Assembly (NCBI GenBank): GCA_963703555.1
Contig: CAVPEV010000021.1
Location: 38,573 to 102,572 of the forward strand
DNA length: 64,000 nt
Direction of reading: 5' to 3'
DNA from: CAVPEV01 sp963703555
Lineage (GTDB): Bacteria > Actinomycetota > Actinomycetes > Actinomycetales > Cellulomonadaceae
Below the pieces are notes generated by a model. The model had not been told where the DNA came from and did no database searches. It was given only the letters and a program-made list of their open reading frames with translations. Below, in pieces: positions 1 through 8,115 of the stretch; the first letter of the stretch is position 1; each line of letters begins with the position of its first letter. A program made the translations under genes and the position numbers.

Positions 1-219
1 GCGCCCGGCTTCCGGCCGGGCGTCCTCGACGCGAACCTGTGCTCGACGACGACCGACTGCACCCCAATCAACCGCTTCGGCGGCACGACGTCCTACTTCA
101 ACGGACGCCCGGCGACCACCTCGCTCCAGATCCGCGTGCGCTGGTCCAACGTCCTGCTCAGCGGAGCGATCCCCGGCGGCGTGACGGTGACCGACTCCAT
201 CACAGTCAACTACAGCTAA
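1..219 (+). CDS. C-terminal end of an unidentified, probably secreted protein (partial)
   Basis: Reading from base 1 in frame gives 72 residues and a TAA stop at 217-219. The start lies outside the window. The visible part is rich in Thr, Ser, Val and Gly, has two Cys about seven residues apart (near residues 14 and 20) and alternating hydrophobic residues that end in VTVTDSITVNYS. That pattern is typical of a beta-sandwich domain of a surface or secreted protein. No catalytic motif is visible and I cannot name the family. The stop codon overlaps the ribosome-binding site (AGGA, 219-222) of the next gene, so the two are probably in one operon and translationally coupled. Confidence 0.6.
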   Translation, partial: APGFRPGVLDANLCSTTTDCTPINRFGGTTSYFNGRPATTSLQIRVRWSNVLLSGAIPGGVTVTDSITVNYS

Positions 220-229
220 GGACGTCACC

Positions 230-649
230 ATGCAGGTCTCTGCGATTGTCGGTAGCCCATCGGTCATCGGCCAGCGACTGGCCTCGTCCGTGCAGCGCGC
301 CCAGGCGGTCGGTGACGGCCACTCCGGCTTCCTGACGAGCAGCGACCTGGCGCTGCTCAAGACGGTGACCGGCTGGGACTTCCCTTGGCCGCCGAAGGAG
401 GGCGAGGGAGCGCCGATGGCGGCGTTCGACCTTGCGGCGTTCCGCGAGCGACAGATGGCGGCGGGGTCGATCCTGAAGGACCTGACCAGCGCGGACCTCA
501 TGAAGCTCAAGAGCACCGGCCAGCTGGATGCCGACTTCGCCGACAAGGCCGCCGCCTACCTCGACCACAAGGACACGACTCCCACCGGCGCGATCGTCTC
601 CTCGCCCCGGCTTCCGAGCAGGCCCGACGACGACACCCTCTACCTGTAG
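230..649 (+). CDS. Hypothetical protein, 139 aa
   Basis: ATG at 230 is preceded by AGGA at 219-222, inside the stop of the upstream gene, which supports this start. The product is 139 residues and charged. There is no signal peptide or membrane segment. A helical middle (about residues 65-110) is rich in Ala, Asp, Lys and Leu, and a Pro/Asp-rich tail ends in DDDTLYL. I do not recognise the family. Its coupling to the preceding secreted-type protein suggests a shared role, perhaps as an accessory of a surface or phage-like structure, but that is a guess. A strong hairpin follows directly at 661-695. Confidence 0.6.
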   Translation: MQVSAIVGSPSVIGQRLASSVQRAQAVGDGHSGFLTSSDLALLKTVTGWDFPWPPKEGEGAPMAAFDLAAFRERQMAAGSILKDLTSADLMKLKSTGQLDADFADKAAAYLDHKDTTPTGAIVSSPRLPSRPDDDTLYL

Positions 650-660
650 ACGGCGCCGAC

Positions 661-695
661 CCCGCTGACAGAGGGCCCGCCCCTCTGTCAGCGGG
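661..695 (+). terminator. Hairpin terminator after the first operon
   Basis: A perfect 15-bp inverted repeat (661-675 with 681-695, arm CCCGCTGACAGAGGG) closes a 5-nt loop, 11 nt after the stop of the hypothetical gene. No T-run follows, as is common for actinobacterial terminators. It lies between the last intact gene and the first IS remnant. Confidence 0.75.
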
Positions 696-699
696 TGGC

Positions 700-1029
700 C
701 TAGACAGTGAGGTGGCGATTTCAGCCGGTGAGTGCGTCGCCTGATTCTAAGAGTAGCAGGTCGAGTTTCTCGGCTGGCGTGAGCCAGTTGAGGGTTTCGC
801 GGGGTCGTGTGTTGAGCAGGTAGGCGACGTTGTCGAGGTCGGTCCGGGAATGCACCCAGAGGTCGGTGCCCTTGGGAAAGAACTCGCGGAGCAGGCCGTT
901 GGTGTTCTCGTTGGTGGCGTGGCGCCATGGTGAGTGCGGGTCGGCGAAGAACACAGGAATGTTGGTGGCGATGGTGCAGTCGGCGTGGCGGGCCATCTGC
1001 CGGGCCTGGTCCCACGTCAGGGACCGCGC
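700..1029 (-). mobile_element. IS30-family element remnant (3' end only)
   Basis: Only the C-terminal third of an IS30-type transposase remains, reading on the minus strand from about 1029 down to its stop at 721. Similarity ends abruptly near 1024-1032, where an IS21-type sequence begins. The other end of the IS30 element is absent from the window. The sequence just left of the stop (about 700-720) may be the old terminal repeat, but no partner end is available to check it. Confidence 0.7.
721..1026 (-). pseudogene. Truncated IS30-family transposase (C-terminal part)
   Basis: The minus-strand frame reads SLTWDQARQMARHA followed by DPHSPWRHATNENTNGLLRE and FPKGTDL. These are hallmark segments of the IS30 DDE catalytic core, including the conserved Asp of the WDQ motif and the Glu of NENTNGL. 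About 100 residues are left; an intact IS30 transposase has about 350-450. The homologous frame loses similarity upstream of 1026, so the N-terminal DNA-binding part and the first catalytic Asp are missing. It cannot be functional. Confidence 0.8.
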
Positions 1030-1977
1030 TGACCACCCCCGAACCCGACCACCCGAAGGAGACCGACCCCATGACCACCACGAGAACCACCCGACCCAGC
1101 CCGACCCCGTCGCCGTCGACGACCGCGCAGGCCAGCCTCTACCAGCAGCTGCGCGCCCACCTGGCGGTCCTCAAGCTCCACGACGCCGCCGAGCAGCTGC
1201 CCGCCGTGCTGGACACCGCGATCGCCGAGGGCCTGTCCGTGACCGCCGCCCTCGAACGGCTCCTCGCGGTCGAGGTCGACGCCACCGAAGCCCGGCGCCT
1301 GGCCGGGCGGCTCCGGTTCGCGTCCCTACCCACCCCGGCCACCCTGGACGGGTTCGACTACGACGCCGCGCCCGGCGTCGACCGCAACCTCATCAGTGAG
1401 CTCGCGACCTGCCGTTACCTGCAGACCGCCACCAACGTCCTGCTCATCGGACCACCAGGCACCGGCAAGACCACCTCGCCGTCGGCCTGGTCCGCGCCGC
1501 AGCCGAGGCCGGGTATCGCACCTACTTCACGACCGCGGCGGACCTCGCCGCCCGCTGCCACCGCGCCGCGATCGAGGGACGCTGGGCCACCACCATGCGG
1601 TTCTACGCCGGCCCGACCTTGCTCGCGATCGACGAGCTGGGCTACCTCGCGTTGCCCGCCGAGGCCGCCGCAGCGATCTTCCAGGTCGTCTCCCAGCGCT
1701 ACCTCAAGACCTCCATCGTCTTGACCTCCAACCGGGGCGTCGGAGCGTGGGGAGAGATCCTCGGCGACACCACCGTCGCCGCCGCCATGCTCGACCGGCT
1801 CCTGCACCGATCCGTCGTCCTGAACCTCGACGGCGACTCCTACCGGCTCCGCGCCCACCACGCAGCCAACGACACGCTCCGCAGAACCACCACCGGCACC
1901 CGCCAACCCCCAACCTGACACCGTCACCAGGTGGGGAAAATCGACGAGCACCCCTGGGGAATTTCAGTGAGCGGCAT
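1030..1977 (+). mobile_element. IS21-family remnant (istB side and right end)
   Basis: This holds a frameshifted istB gene and about 60 bp after it. The tail (1930-1970) has two GGGGAA-type segments spaced like the internal repeats near IS21-family ends and finishes near TGAGCGGC. istA and the left end are missing, replaced by the IS30 fragment. On the right the element abuts the IS256-type fragment at 1978, where similarity to the intact IS256 copy begins. Boundaries are good to a few bases on the right and about 10 bases on the left. Confidence 0.65.
1071..1918 (+). pseudogene. istB: istB, IS21 helper ATPase, frameshifted
   Basis: IstB is the AAA+ partner of the IstA transposase and directs target capture. 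The N-terminal half (ATG 1071) ends in GPPGTGKT, the Walker A motif. Directly after it the frame is lost: restoring one base near 1470-1475 gives HLAVGLVRAAAEAG, YFTTAADLAARC, the Walker B stretch LLAIDELGYL and SNRGVGAWGEILGD, all standard IstB blocks, ending at the TGA at 1916-1918. The lesion looks like a one-base deletion. With istA also missing, the element is dead. Confidence 0.8.
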
Positions 1978-2737
1978 CGTCGATGCCGACGAAGACCGGC
2001 CGGGTGGTGTCCAGGCCCCGATCACGCAGCCCGGTCAGCAGATCGGTCGCCACGCTGGTGTTCTCGGTGGAGCCTTCGGCCAGCCCGAGCGGGTGCTTGA
2101 CCCCGTCGATGTCGATGCCCAGCGCGACCACGCACAGGTGCTCACCGAAGTGCACCCCGTCGATCATCAACGCCACCAGGTCCAGCCCGGACAGGTCGGC
2201 GGCGAGCAGCTGGGCCAGCGCGGTCTGGGTCGCAGCCACGAACCGGCGGCTGACCGCCGACTTGCTCGTTGAACGGGCCGATGCCTCGACCCGCTGCCCG
2301 ACCGGTTCGAGCCGGAGCGGGTAACGCCGGGTGGACAGCCCGGCCAGCATCCGACCCATCGCCATCCGACCCAGCACCTCGGTGGAGGAGAACAGCTCGT
2401 AGGAGGCCACCGACAACTCGCCGCTGCCGTCGCCCGCGCGCATCCGCGGCCGGGTCACCGCCACCCGCCGCCCACCCAAGGTGACCGAGCCCGCCTCGGT
2501 GCCGTGGCGCACCGCGGCCCATGCCGGGTCGTGCTTGCCCTTCGGCCCGCACACCGCGGTCACGTCCTCGGCCATCATCGCCGCCATCACCTGCAGGCCA
2601 GTGCCCACGGCCAAGGCCAGCAAGCCTTCCTGCACGTTCTCGGCGATCTCGCTCATCGCCACACTCACCGTCTCCGGCAGCGCGAGCCGCAGCTCTGCGC
2701 TCGTCCTCGACGCCCTCGTCTGGTAGTCCTTGCTCAC
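1978..2737 (-). pseudogene. IS256-family transposase, N-terminal part only
   Basis: The GTG start at 2735-2737 follows an AGGAGGGG ribosome-binding site, as in the intact copy. The frame covers the DNA-binding N-terminus and the first catalytic aspartate (LMIDGVHFGEH), then stops matching after FVGID. The second Asp region and the catalytic Glu of the DDE triad are lost. About 250 of 436 residues remain, so it is inactive, although it could still make a DNA-binding fragment. Confidence 0.8.
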
Positions 2738-2848
2738 GGCGGTCCCCTCCTCGGTCGAACTTCTTGGCGGAAGCCGGACACCTACCACGCGGCAGGCACC
2801 GAGCCGGGGACCGCCACCTCAACTTCCACCAGACCCGGGACAACCTCC
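1978..2848 (-). mobile_element. Truncated copy of the IS256-family element found intact at 12897-14367
   Basis: These 871 bp align without gaps to 13497-14367. By eye I count about a dozen substitutions, nearly all in the first 240 bp. The right end (GGAGGTTGTCCCG read inward from 2848) is the element's true terminus, because the two copies diverge exactly there. The left 600 bp, with the 3' half of the transposase gene, are gone, replaced by the IS21 remnant. The element sits inside an IS1595-type transposase fragment. Confidence 0.85.
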
Positions 2849-3115
2849 CGGTTCCAGACCGCCGATGAAGGTCTCGTCGACCTCGACGACGCCCGACAGT
2901 CGCTCCCGGCCCGGGCCGGACCAGCACCTGGCGCAGCCGGTGCAGCATCGCCCACGCGGTCTGGTACGAGCCGATCTGCAGACTGCGCTGCAAGCCCAGC
3001 GCCGAGACCCCGTCCTTGGCCGTCGCGAACTCCCAGCATGCCTGCAACCACACCGTCAGCGGCGTACGCGTCTTGCGGGCTGCTCCTGCGGAGACGACCA
3101 CCACGAAGGCTCGAG
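2849..3115 (-). pseudogene. IS1595-family (ISXO2-like) transposase fragment, frameshifted
   Basis: The minus strand reads KTRTPLTVWLQACWEF, GVSALGLQRSLQIGSYQTAW and MLHRLRQVLVRPG, then, after a one-base frame change near 2913-2918, ERLSGVVEVDETFIGGLEP. This is the N-terminal to catalytic-Asp part of an ISXO2-type transposase. An extra G in a GGGCC run breaks the frame. The fragment is cut at 2849 by the IS256-type end and fades near 3115 on the other side. The zinc-ribbon start and the whole C-terminus are missing. Confidence 0.7.
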
Positions 3116-3134
3116 GCCCGTCAGATGGGAAGCC

Positions 3135-4124
3135 TCACGGCGTGACGACCACCTTGCGCGTCGCACCCGCCGCGAACCGGGCAAGCGCCTCCGCATACCC
3201 CTCGAGCGGAACGAAGCCTCCGATCGGGCCCGCGACCTGGACGGCTCCGCTGGCGAGCGCCTGCATGGCCCGGTCGAAGGAGTTCAGCGGGCATACCGAT
3301 CCGAGGATGCGGATTTCCTCTTCGTACACCCGATAGGGGTGCACCAAGACGGTCGTCGTCGTGCGTGCGACGCCGAGCTGCAGGAAGGTCCCGCCGCAAG
3401 CCACGCGCCCGAGACCGTCCTCGATCGCCGGCCCGACGCCGGTGGCGTCGACCACGACGTCCCACCCTCCACCGTCGTCCAGCTCGGCGAGCGTCGAAGC
3501 GACCTGCCCCAGGCCGAGCCGCCGCCCGAGCAACTGCCGGTCCGGGTTCGTGTCGACGATGTCGACGCTCGCGGCACCGCCGTGCGCGGCGAGCTGCATG
3601 GCCATCATCCCGATTGCACCCGCCCCGATCACGGCCCAGCGGAGCCCCATCGGCGAGCCGACGAGGTCGACGCCGTGCAGGACGCACGACAGCGGCTCGG
3701 CCAGTGCGGCGTCGACCTCGCTGAGCCGCTCCGGGAGCACGACGCACAGCTTCGCCGGCACCGCGACGAGCTGGGCGGCCGCACCCGGACGGGTCACCCC
3801 GATCGCGTCGTAGTGCTCGCAGAGGTTCACCCGGCCGAGCCGGCAGTAGCGACAACGACCGCACGGGATGTTGGGGTCGGCTGCCACCCGCTGGCCGAGT
3901 CGAAGGTGACCGACCTCGGAACCGAGTTCGACCACGGTCCCCGCGAACTCGTGACCGGGGACGATCGGCAGGGTCGGCGCGTACTCGCCGTCGGCGATCT
4001 GCACGTCCGTCCCGCAGATGCCGGCCGCGGCGACCTGCAGGACGACCTCGTCGGGCCGGGGCACCGGGTCCGGCACGTCCTCGACCCCGAGTTGTCCCTG
4101 TCCCGAAACCACCACTGCCTTCAT
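3135..4124 (-). CDS. Zinc-dependent medium-chain alcohol/polyol dehydrogenase
   Basis: A 329-residue MDR-family dehydrogenase. The catalytic zinc ligands are visible as GICGTD (Cys37) and GHE (His58, Glu59). The structural zinc site is Cys88, Cys91, Cys94 and Cys102. The Rossmann loop GAGAIG starts near residue 167. The closest types are sorbitol/threonine-dehydrogenase-like enzymes that oxidise a sugar or sugar alcohol with NAD(P). The start at 4122-4124 has an AGGAGGG site 5 nt away; a frame extension further upstream lacks one. It lies 22 nt after the second permease gene, last in a five-gene minus-strand operon, so it probably acts on the imported sugar derivative. Substrate not determinable. 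Confidence 0.85.
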   Translation of the reverse strand: MKAVVVSGQGQLGVEDVPDPVPRPDEVVLQVAAAGICGTDVQIADGEYAPTLPIVPGHEFAGTVVELGSEVGHLRLGQRVAADPNIPCGRCRYCRLGRVNLCEHYDAIGVTRPGAAAQLVAVPAKLCVVLPERLSEVDAALAEPLSCVLHGVDLVGSPMGLRWAVIGAGAIGMMAMQLAAHGGAASVDIVDTNPDRQLLGRRLGLGQVASTLAELDDGGGWDVVVDATGVGPAIEDGLGRVACGGTFLQLGVARTTTTVLVHPYRVYEEEIRILGSVCPLNSFDRAMQALASGAVQVAGPIGGFVPLEGYAEALARFAAGATRKVVVTP

Positions 4125-4146
4125 CGTTCCCTCCTCGAGAGATGCG

Positions 4147-4968
4147 TCATTCGCGTACACCGCCCATGCCCAGACCCGCGAGCAACTGCCGCTGGGCGAA
4201 CACGACAAGCAGGACAATGGGGATCGTCGAGATCGTGCTCGCCGCGCCGATCGAGCCCCAGAGGATCTTCTTGTCGGTCTGGAACATGGCGATGACCATC
4301 GGGATCGTCAGCACGCGGTTGCCGGCCAGGACGAGCACGAAGAGGAACTCATTCCAGATCAGCACGAACGTTACGACCGCGCTGGCTGCGATGCCTGGCC
4401 GGGCGATGGGCAGCACGACCTGCCACAGGATGCGCATGAAACCGGCCCCATCGAGACGCGCGGCCTCGTCGAGCTCGACCGGGATCCCGTTGATGACGCG
4501 GTGCATGATGAGGATCGTCAGCGGGATCTGGAAGGCGACCAGTGCGGCGACCAGCCCAGCCATCGTGTCGAGCAGATGCAGTTGCCGGTAGAGATAGAAG
4601 GTCGGGATGACGATCGCGAACGACGGCACGAGCCGGCTCAGCGCGAACGTCGCCGTCAGGCCGACGGCGCCGCGCACCCGATACCGGGCGAGGGCGTAGG
4701 CGGCCATCAACCCGAGCACGACGCAGAGCGCCGTCGCGACGACGCTCAACTGCACGCTGTTGGTGAGGGCCGCGACGAAGGACGGGTCCGACAGCAGTTT
4801 GCGGTAATTGCCGAGGTAGGGGACGAAGAACCAGCGGGTGGGAAGCCGGTAGGCCATCTCGTCGGGCTGGAACGAGATGACCAGGAACCAGGCGACCGGG
4901 TAGACGCTCATCGCGACGAGCAGGGCGCCGACGAGGATGTTGACGGCCCCGAGCGACGCGCGCTTCAT
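4147..4968 (-). CDS. CUT1-family sugar ABC transporter permease (MalG/FrlM type)
   Basis: A 273-residue integral membrane protein with about six hydrophobic segments. The EAA loop that contacts the ATPase is clear (ELDEAARLDGAGF, about residues 175-187, followed by WQVVLPIARPGI). This is the shorter, second permease of a CUT1 sugar importer. Its ATG overlaps the stop of the first permease gene by 4 bp (ATGA), so the two are coupled. No transporter ATPase gene is in the cluster. By analogy with the Bacillus frl system it may use a shared MsmX-type ATPase encoded elsewhere. Confidence 0.9.
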   Translation of the reverse strand: MKRASLGAVNILVGALLVAMSVYPVAWFLVISFQPDEMAYRLPTRWFFVPYLGNYRKLLSDPSFVAALTNSVQLSVVATALCVVLGLMAAYALARYRVRGAVGLTATFALSRLVPSFAIVIPTFYLYRQLHLLDTMAGLVAALVAFQIPLTILIMHRVINGIPVELDEAARLDGAGFMRILWQVVLPIARPGIAASAVVTFVLIWNEFLFVLVLAGNRVLTIPMVIAMFQTDKKILWGSIGAASTISTIPIVLLVVFAQRQLLAGLGMGGVRE

Positions 4969-5906
4969 CGCGCACCTCGTGGAGTCAGTCGCCGCGCCAC
5001 CGCGGCAGCGAGCGCGACGACCACGATCGCCAGGACGACGATGACGACGGCGGCCGACGTCCTGCCGATCTCGAACTCACGGAAGCCGTTCTGGTACAGG
5101 TAGAGGTTGATGACGGACGTCAGCCTGCCGGGGCCGCCAGCTGTCATGACGTAGACCTCGTCGAAGAGCTGGATCGCGTCCATAGCGCGTAGCACCAGGA
5201 CGCTGAGCAGGATCGGGCGCAGCGCGGGCAGAGTGACATAGCGGAACCGCTGGAGTGCCCCGGCGCCGTCGACCATGGACGCCTCGATGGGCTCGCGGGG
5301 CAGACCGCTGAGCCCCGCGAGGCACAGGAGCGCAACGAACGGCGTCGTGTGCCAGACCTCCATGACGACAACCGACCAGCGCACGGTGCTTGGGTCGGTC
5401 AGCCAGGCGTGTGGCTCGAAACCGAAGAGCATCATCAGGTAGTTCAACTGGCCGAACTGAGCGCTGTACAGCATCCGGAAGAAGTTCCCGATGACGACCG
5501 GGACGAGCAGGTAGGGCAGGAGCGTCACACCACGTACGACGCTCCTGCCCCGCATAGGCTGGTTGAGCCACAGGGCGATCAGCAGCCCGAAGGACATCTC
5601 GAGAACCAGTGCCGGGACTATGACCCACAGGGTCGTGGCAATGGCCTCGTGGAAGTCGGTCGAGGTCAGCACCGATGTGTAGTTCGAGAGCCCGACCGAT
5701 CGAGGCGGCGTCCCCTTCGAGAGATTGGCGTCGGTGAAGCTCAGCCAGGCGGCAATGGCCAGCGGGAGGACCCGGAGTGCCAGCACCACCGCCACGGCGG
5801 GGGCCAGGAGCGCGAGTGCCGCGGTGCGTTCCGCAGCACCCGTGCTCCGGACGCGTTTCGCCTTCGGCTGGTGGTCGCTCCTGAGCGACGGCAGCACCGT
5901 GGTCAC
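4965..5906 (-). CDS. CUT1-family sugar ABC transporter permease (MalF/FrlN type)
   Basis: A 313-residue membrane protein with an N-terminal cytoplasmic tail of about 27 residues and about six transmembrane segments. The EAA motif reads EPIEASMVDGAGALQRFRYV. It pairs with the downstream permease to form the membrane channel of a sugar importer. The start is GTG at 5904-5906, overlapping the TGA of the binding-protein gene (GTGA), so its translation is coupled to that gene. Confidence 0.9.
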   Translation of the reverse strand: MTTVLPSLRSDHQPKAKRVRSTGAAERTAALALLAPAVAVVLALRVLPLAIAAWLSFTDANLSKGTPPRSVGLSNYTSVLTSTDFHEAIATTLWVIVPALVLEMSFGLLIALWLNQPMRGRSVVRGVTLLPYLLVPVVIGNFFRMLYSAQFGQLNYLMMLFGFEPHAWLTDPSTVRWSVVVMEVWHTTPFVALLCLAGLSGLPREPIEASMVDGAGALQRFRYVTLPALRPILLSVLVLRAMDAIQLFDEVYVMTAGGPGRLTSVINLYLYQNGFREFEIGRTSAAVVIVVLAIVVVALAAAVARRLTPRGAR

Positions 5907-7177
5907 GGGGTTGCCGTCCCACCCTTCATCGCGTCGGCGAGGCGAAGCGACGCCTCGTGCACCCCTTCTTGGGTGCTGATCTGTCCGCTCAGCGCCGACG
6001 ACAGCGGAGGCCCCATCGCGGCCTCCCAGTTGACCCAGTCGGAGGTGACTGGGAAGTAGATCGCGTTCTCATAGTTCTGCAGCGCCGCAGCGTAGTAGGG
6101 GAACCGCTGCTGCAGCCCGGAGTCGCTGAGCAACGAGATACGGCTGGCCGATCCGCCCTTGTCGAGCCCGACCTTCTGCTGCTCCGCGGACGTCGCCCAG
6201 GCGATGAAGTCGAACGCCTCCTGCTGGTGCTTCGACTTGGCAGAGACCGCCAGTCCCCATCCGCCGAGGTTCGGAGTGGACTTGCCCGTCGGACCGGCGG
6301 GCAGAGCGGCGAAACCGACCTTCCCCGCGACCTGGGACGATGCGCCGATCACGGCATCCGAGGTGTCGGAGAAGTTGATCATCATCGCGGTCTTGCCGGC
6401 GGAGAACGCCGCGGCAGCGGCCGGCCAGTCGGACGCCAGCGCATCGCCCGGCGCGCACTGGAGCACCTGGTTCCACAGGTCGAGTGCTTCGACCGCCTCC
6501 GGAGTGTCGACGGTGCTCTGCTCGCCGTCGGTGATCGACGCCCCGTAGGACCAAGCGATGCTCCAGTACTCGTCGAGCAGCGGGTCGTCACGCTTGCCGA
6601 TGAACGTCGTTCCCGTCACGCCCGTCTTCTGCTGCACCGTGCACGCCGCGGACAGGTACTCGTCCCAGGTCTTGGGGACAGCGACGCCCGCCTGCTGGAG
6701 GAGATCGGTGCGGTAGTAGAGCATGTAGACGGCACCGAACCACGGAATCGCGTACTGCTTGCCGTCGATGGTCGCCCAGTCGACGTAGGCGGCGACGAAG
6801 TCCTTCATGTCGATAGTGCTCGAGGCCGCGGCCGCCATGTCGTTGAGCGGCAGCACGTAGCCGGACTCCGTGTACTGCTTGAGCCAGGCGTAGTCAAGCC
6901 CGAAGACGTCGTAGCTGTTGGCATCCGAGCTAAACCCTAGGATCGTCCGCTCGCGCGTAGCGTCGTAGTCGTACAGGTCCACTTGGACCGGTGTGCCGGG
7001 GTGGTCCTTCGAGTACTGCTCCGCGGCAGCCTTCAGCGCCTCACCAGGTCCTCCGGTCTGCGCGATGACGCGGACGCCTCCACTGTTGTTCTCGGCCGTC
7101 GCCGCGCAGCCGGTCACGGCACCTGCGACGAGCCCGGCGGCGACCGCAAGGGCCGCACACCGTTGGGGCTTCTTCAT
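5903..7177 (-). CDS. Extracellular sugar-binding lipoprotein of the CUT1 ABC transporter
   Basis: A 424-residue family 1 solute-binding protein. It has a lipoprotein signal: basic MKK, a hydrophobic stretch, and lipobox VTGC with Cys24 as the lipidated residue. Next comes a Ser/Asn-rich linker and a periplasmic-binding fold with aromatic-rich segments (WFGAVYMLYYR, NLGGWGLAVS) usual in maltose-type binders. It captures the substrate outside the membrane for the two downstream permeases. The ATG at 7175-7177 overlaps the SDR gene stop. The likely ligand, from the neighbouring FrlB/FrlD homologues, is a fructosamine or related glycated compound; this is inference. Confidence 0.88.
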   Translation of the reverse strand: MKKPQRCAALAVAAGLVAGAVTGCAATAENNSGGVRVIAQTGGPGEALKAAAEQYSKDHPGTPVQVDLYDYDATRERTILGFSSDANSYDVFGLDYAWLKQYTESGYVLPLNDMAAAASSTIDMKDFVAAYVDWATIDGKQYAIPWFGAVYMLYYRTDLLQQAGVAVPKTWDEYLSAACTVQQKTGVTGTTFIGKRDDPLLDEYWSIAWSYGASITDGEQSTVDTPEAVEALDLWNQVLQCAPGDALASDWPAAAAAFSAGKTAMMINFSDTSDAVIGASSQVAGKVGFAALPAGPTGKSTPNLGGWGLAVSAKSKHQQEAFDFIAWATSAEQQKVGLDKGGSASRISLLSDSGLQQRFPYYAAALQNYENAIYFPVTSDWVNWEAAMGPPLSSALSGQISTQEGVHEASLRLADAMKGGTATP

Positions 7178-7893
7178 GATTCCTGCCTATCGACGGTGAA
7201 TCCCAGATGGGCGCCCCCGCTCACGGTGAGCATGGAGCCGGTCATGTAGCTGCTCGGCTGGGTGACGAGGAAGACCGCGGTCGCGGCGATCTCCTCAGGC
7301 TCAGCCACCCGGCCCAGCGGGGTCGACGTCTCGTACCCCCGGAACACCTCGGCCGGCGTCATGCCGCGAAGCTCTGCCTCCCAGGCCAGCTCGCGAGTCT
7401 CCATCGGGGTGCGGACGTACATCGGGCAGACACCGTTGATGCGGATCCCGCGCAGCGCGAGTTCCGGAGCTGACGCCTCGACGATCCCGGTGACGGCGAA
7501 CTTCGAGGCGCAGTACGCGGTCAGGAACGGCGCACCACGCAGGCCGCCGCACGAGTCGATCACCGCGATGGCCGCACCGTCCCGGAGCACCGGCACGAGC
7601 GACCGCAGACAGTTGAAGACACCGAACGCATTGACGCCCATCTGGAAGTTCCAGTCGTCGTCGGTCGTGTCGACGAGCGCCGCCATCCTCGACACACCGG
7701 CCGCGAGGACCACCGCATCGAGGCCCGGCTCGAGCCGGCCCGAGGCCGCTCGGACCGAATCCGAGTCAGCGACATCCACCGGAAGGTCGCTCGTCAGATC
7801 CCAGTCGGTGACATCGAACCCGGCACCGGCCAGGGCGGCCGCCGTCGCCCGTCCGATCCCGCCGCCCGATCCGGTGACCACCGCACGTCTCAT
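7174..7893 (-). CDS. Short-chain dehydrogenase/reductase
   Basis: A classical SDR of 239 residues. The NAD(P) site TGSGGGIGRA is at residues 7-16, the NAG-like motif is LAAGVS (residues 63-68), the catalytic Ser is in VIDSCGG (Ser114), and Tyr127 and Lys131 form YCASK. I chose the ATG at 7891-7893 because a purine-rich GGCAGGG site precedes it and the fold begins at once; the frame continues upstream without support. It is the first gene of the minus-strand operon SDR, binding protein, two permeases, MDR. Two TGTCAGACA-like sites lie upstream. Together with the MDR it probably oxidises or epimerises the imported sugar part. Confidence 0.87.
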   Translation of the reverse strand: MRRAVVTGSGGGIGRATAAALAGAGFDVTDWDLTSDLPVDVADSDSVRAASGRLEPGLDAVVLAAGVSRMAALVDTTDDDWNFQMGVNAFGVFNCLRSLVPVLRDGAAIAVIDSCGGLRGAPFLTAYCASKFAVTGIVEASAPELALRGIRINGVCPMYVRTPMETRELAWEAELRGMTPAEVFRGYETSTPLGRVAEPEEIAATAVFLVTQPSSYMTGSMLTVSGGAHLGFTVDRQES

Positions 7894-7981
7894 CACGTCG
7901 CCCTGCCTCTCGCCATCGGGAACCATCGACTCCGCGCAGCATCCCGTCGGCCGTGTGGTCGCGCGATGCATCGACGTGCCT

Positions 7982-7990
7982 TGTCAGACA
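7982..7990. promoter_or_regulatory. Candidate GntR operator O1 (TGTCAGACA)
   Basis: A perfect 9-bp palindrome with a central base, about 90 bp upstream of the SDR start. A related half-site pattern, ATGTCTGTC, lies 10 bp further on (8001-8009). It sits just downstream of the predicted SDR promoter, where a bound repressor would block transcription. The same core occurs at 8926-8938 before frlB. Confidence 0.55.
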
Positions 7991-8019
7991 GATGATCCAC
8001 ATGTCTGTCGTGCGGCCCT

Positions 8020-8049
8020 ATAGTCCGCGCATCCACGGCCATGAGTCAA
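8020..8049 (-). promoter_or_regulatory. Predicted promoter of the SDR-ABC-MDR operon
   Basis: On the minus strand TTGACT (8049-8044) and GACTAT (8025-8020) are 18 bp apart. Operator O1 lies just downstream, and the imperfect site at 8085-8097 lies upstream. This is motif-based only. Confidence 0.4.
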
Positions 8050-8084
8050 GAGCCGTGACGAACTTGGTACGGGGATTCCGCCTA

Positions 8085-8097
8085 CCTGACAGACAGG
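8085..8097. promoter_or_regulatory. Candidate GntR operator O2 (CCTGACAGACAGG)
   Basis: A near-palindrome differing by one base from the perfect site at 8926-8938 (CCTGTCAGACAGG). It lies just beyond the 3' end of the regulator gene and upstream of the SDR promoter. Confidence 0.45.
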
Positions 8098-8115
8098 CTC
8101 GCACGGCTCACGCAC

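Noticed and set aside
1464..1480. Programmed frameshift in istB
   Set aside because: There is no slippery heptamer or following structure, IS21 istB is not known to use frameshifting within itself, and the break splits the Walker A region.
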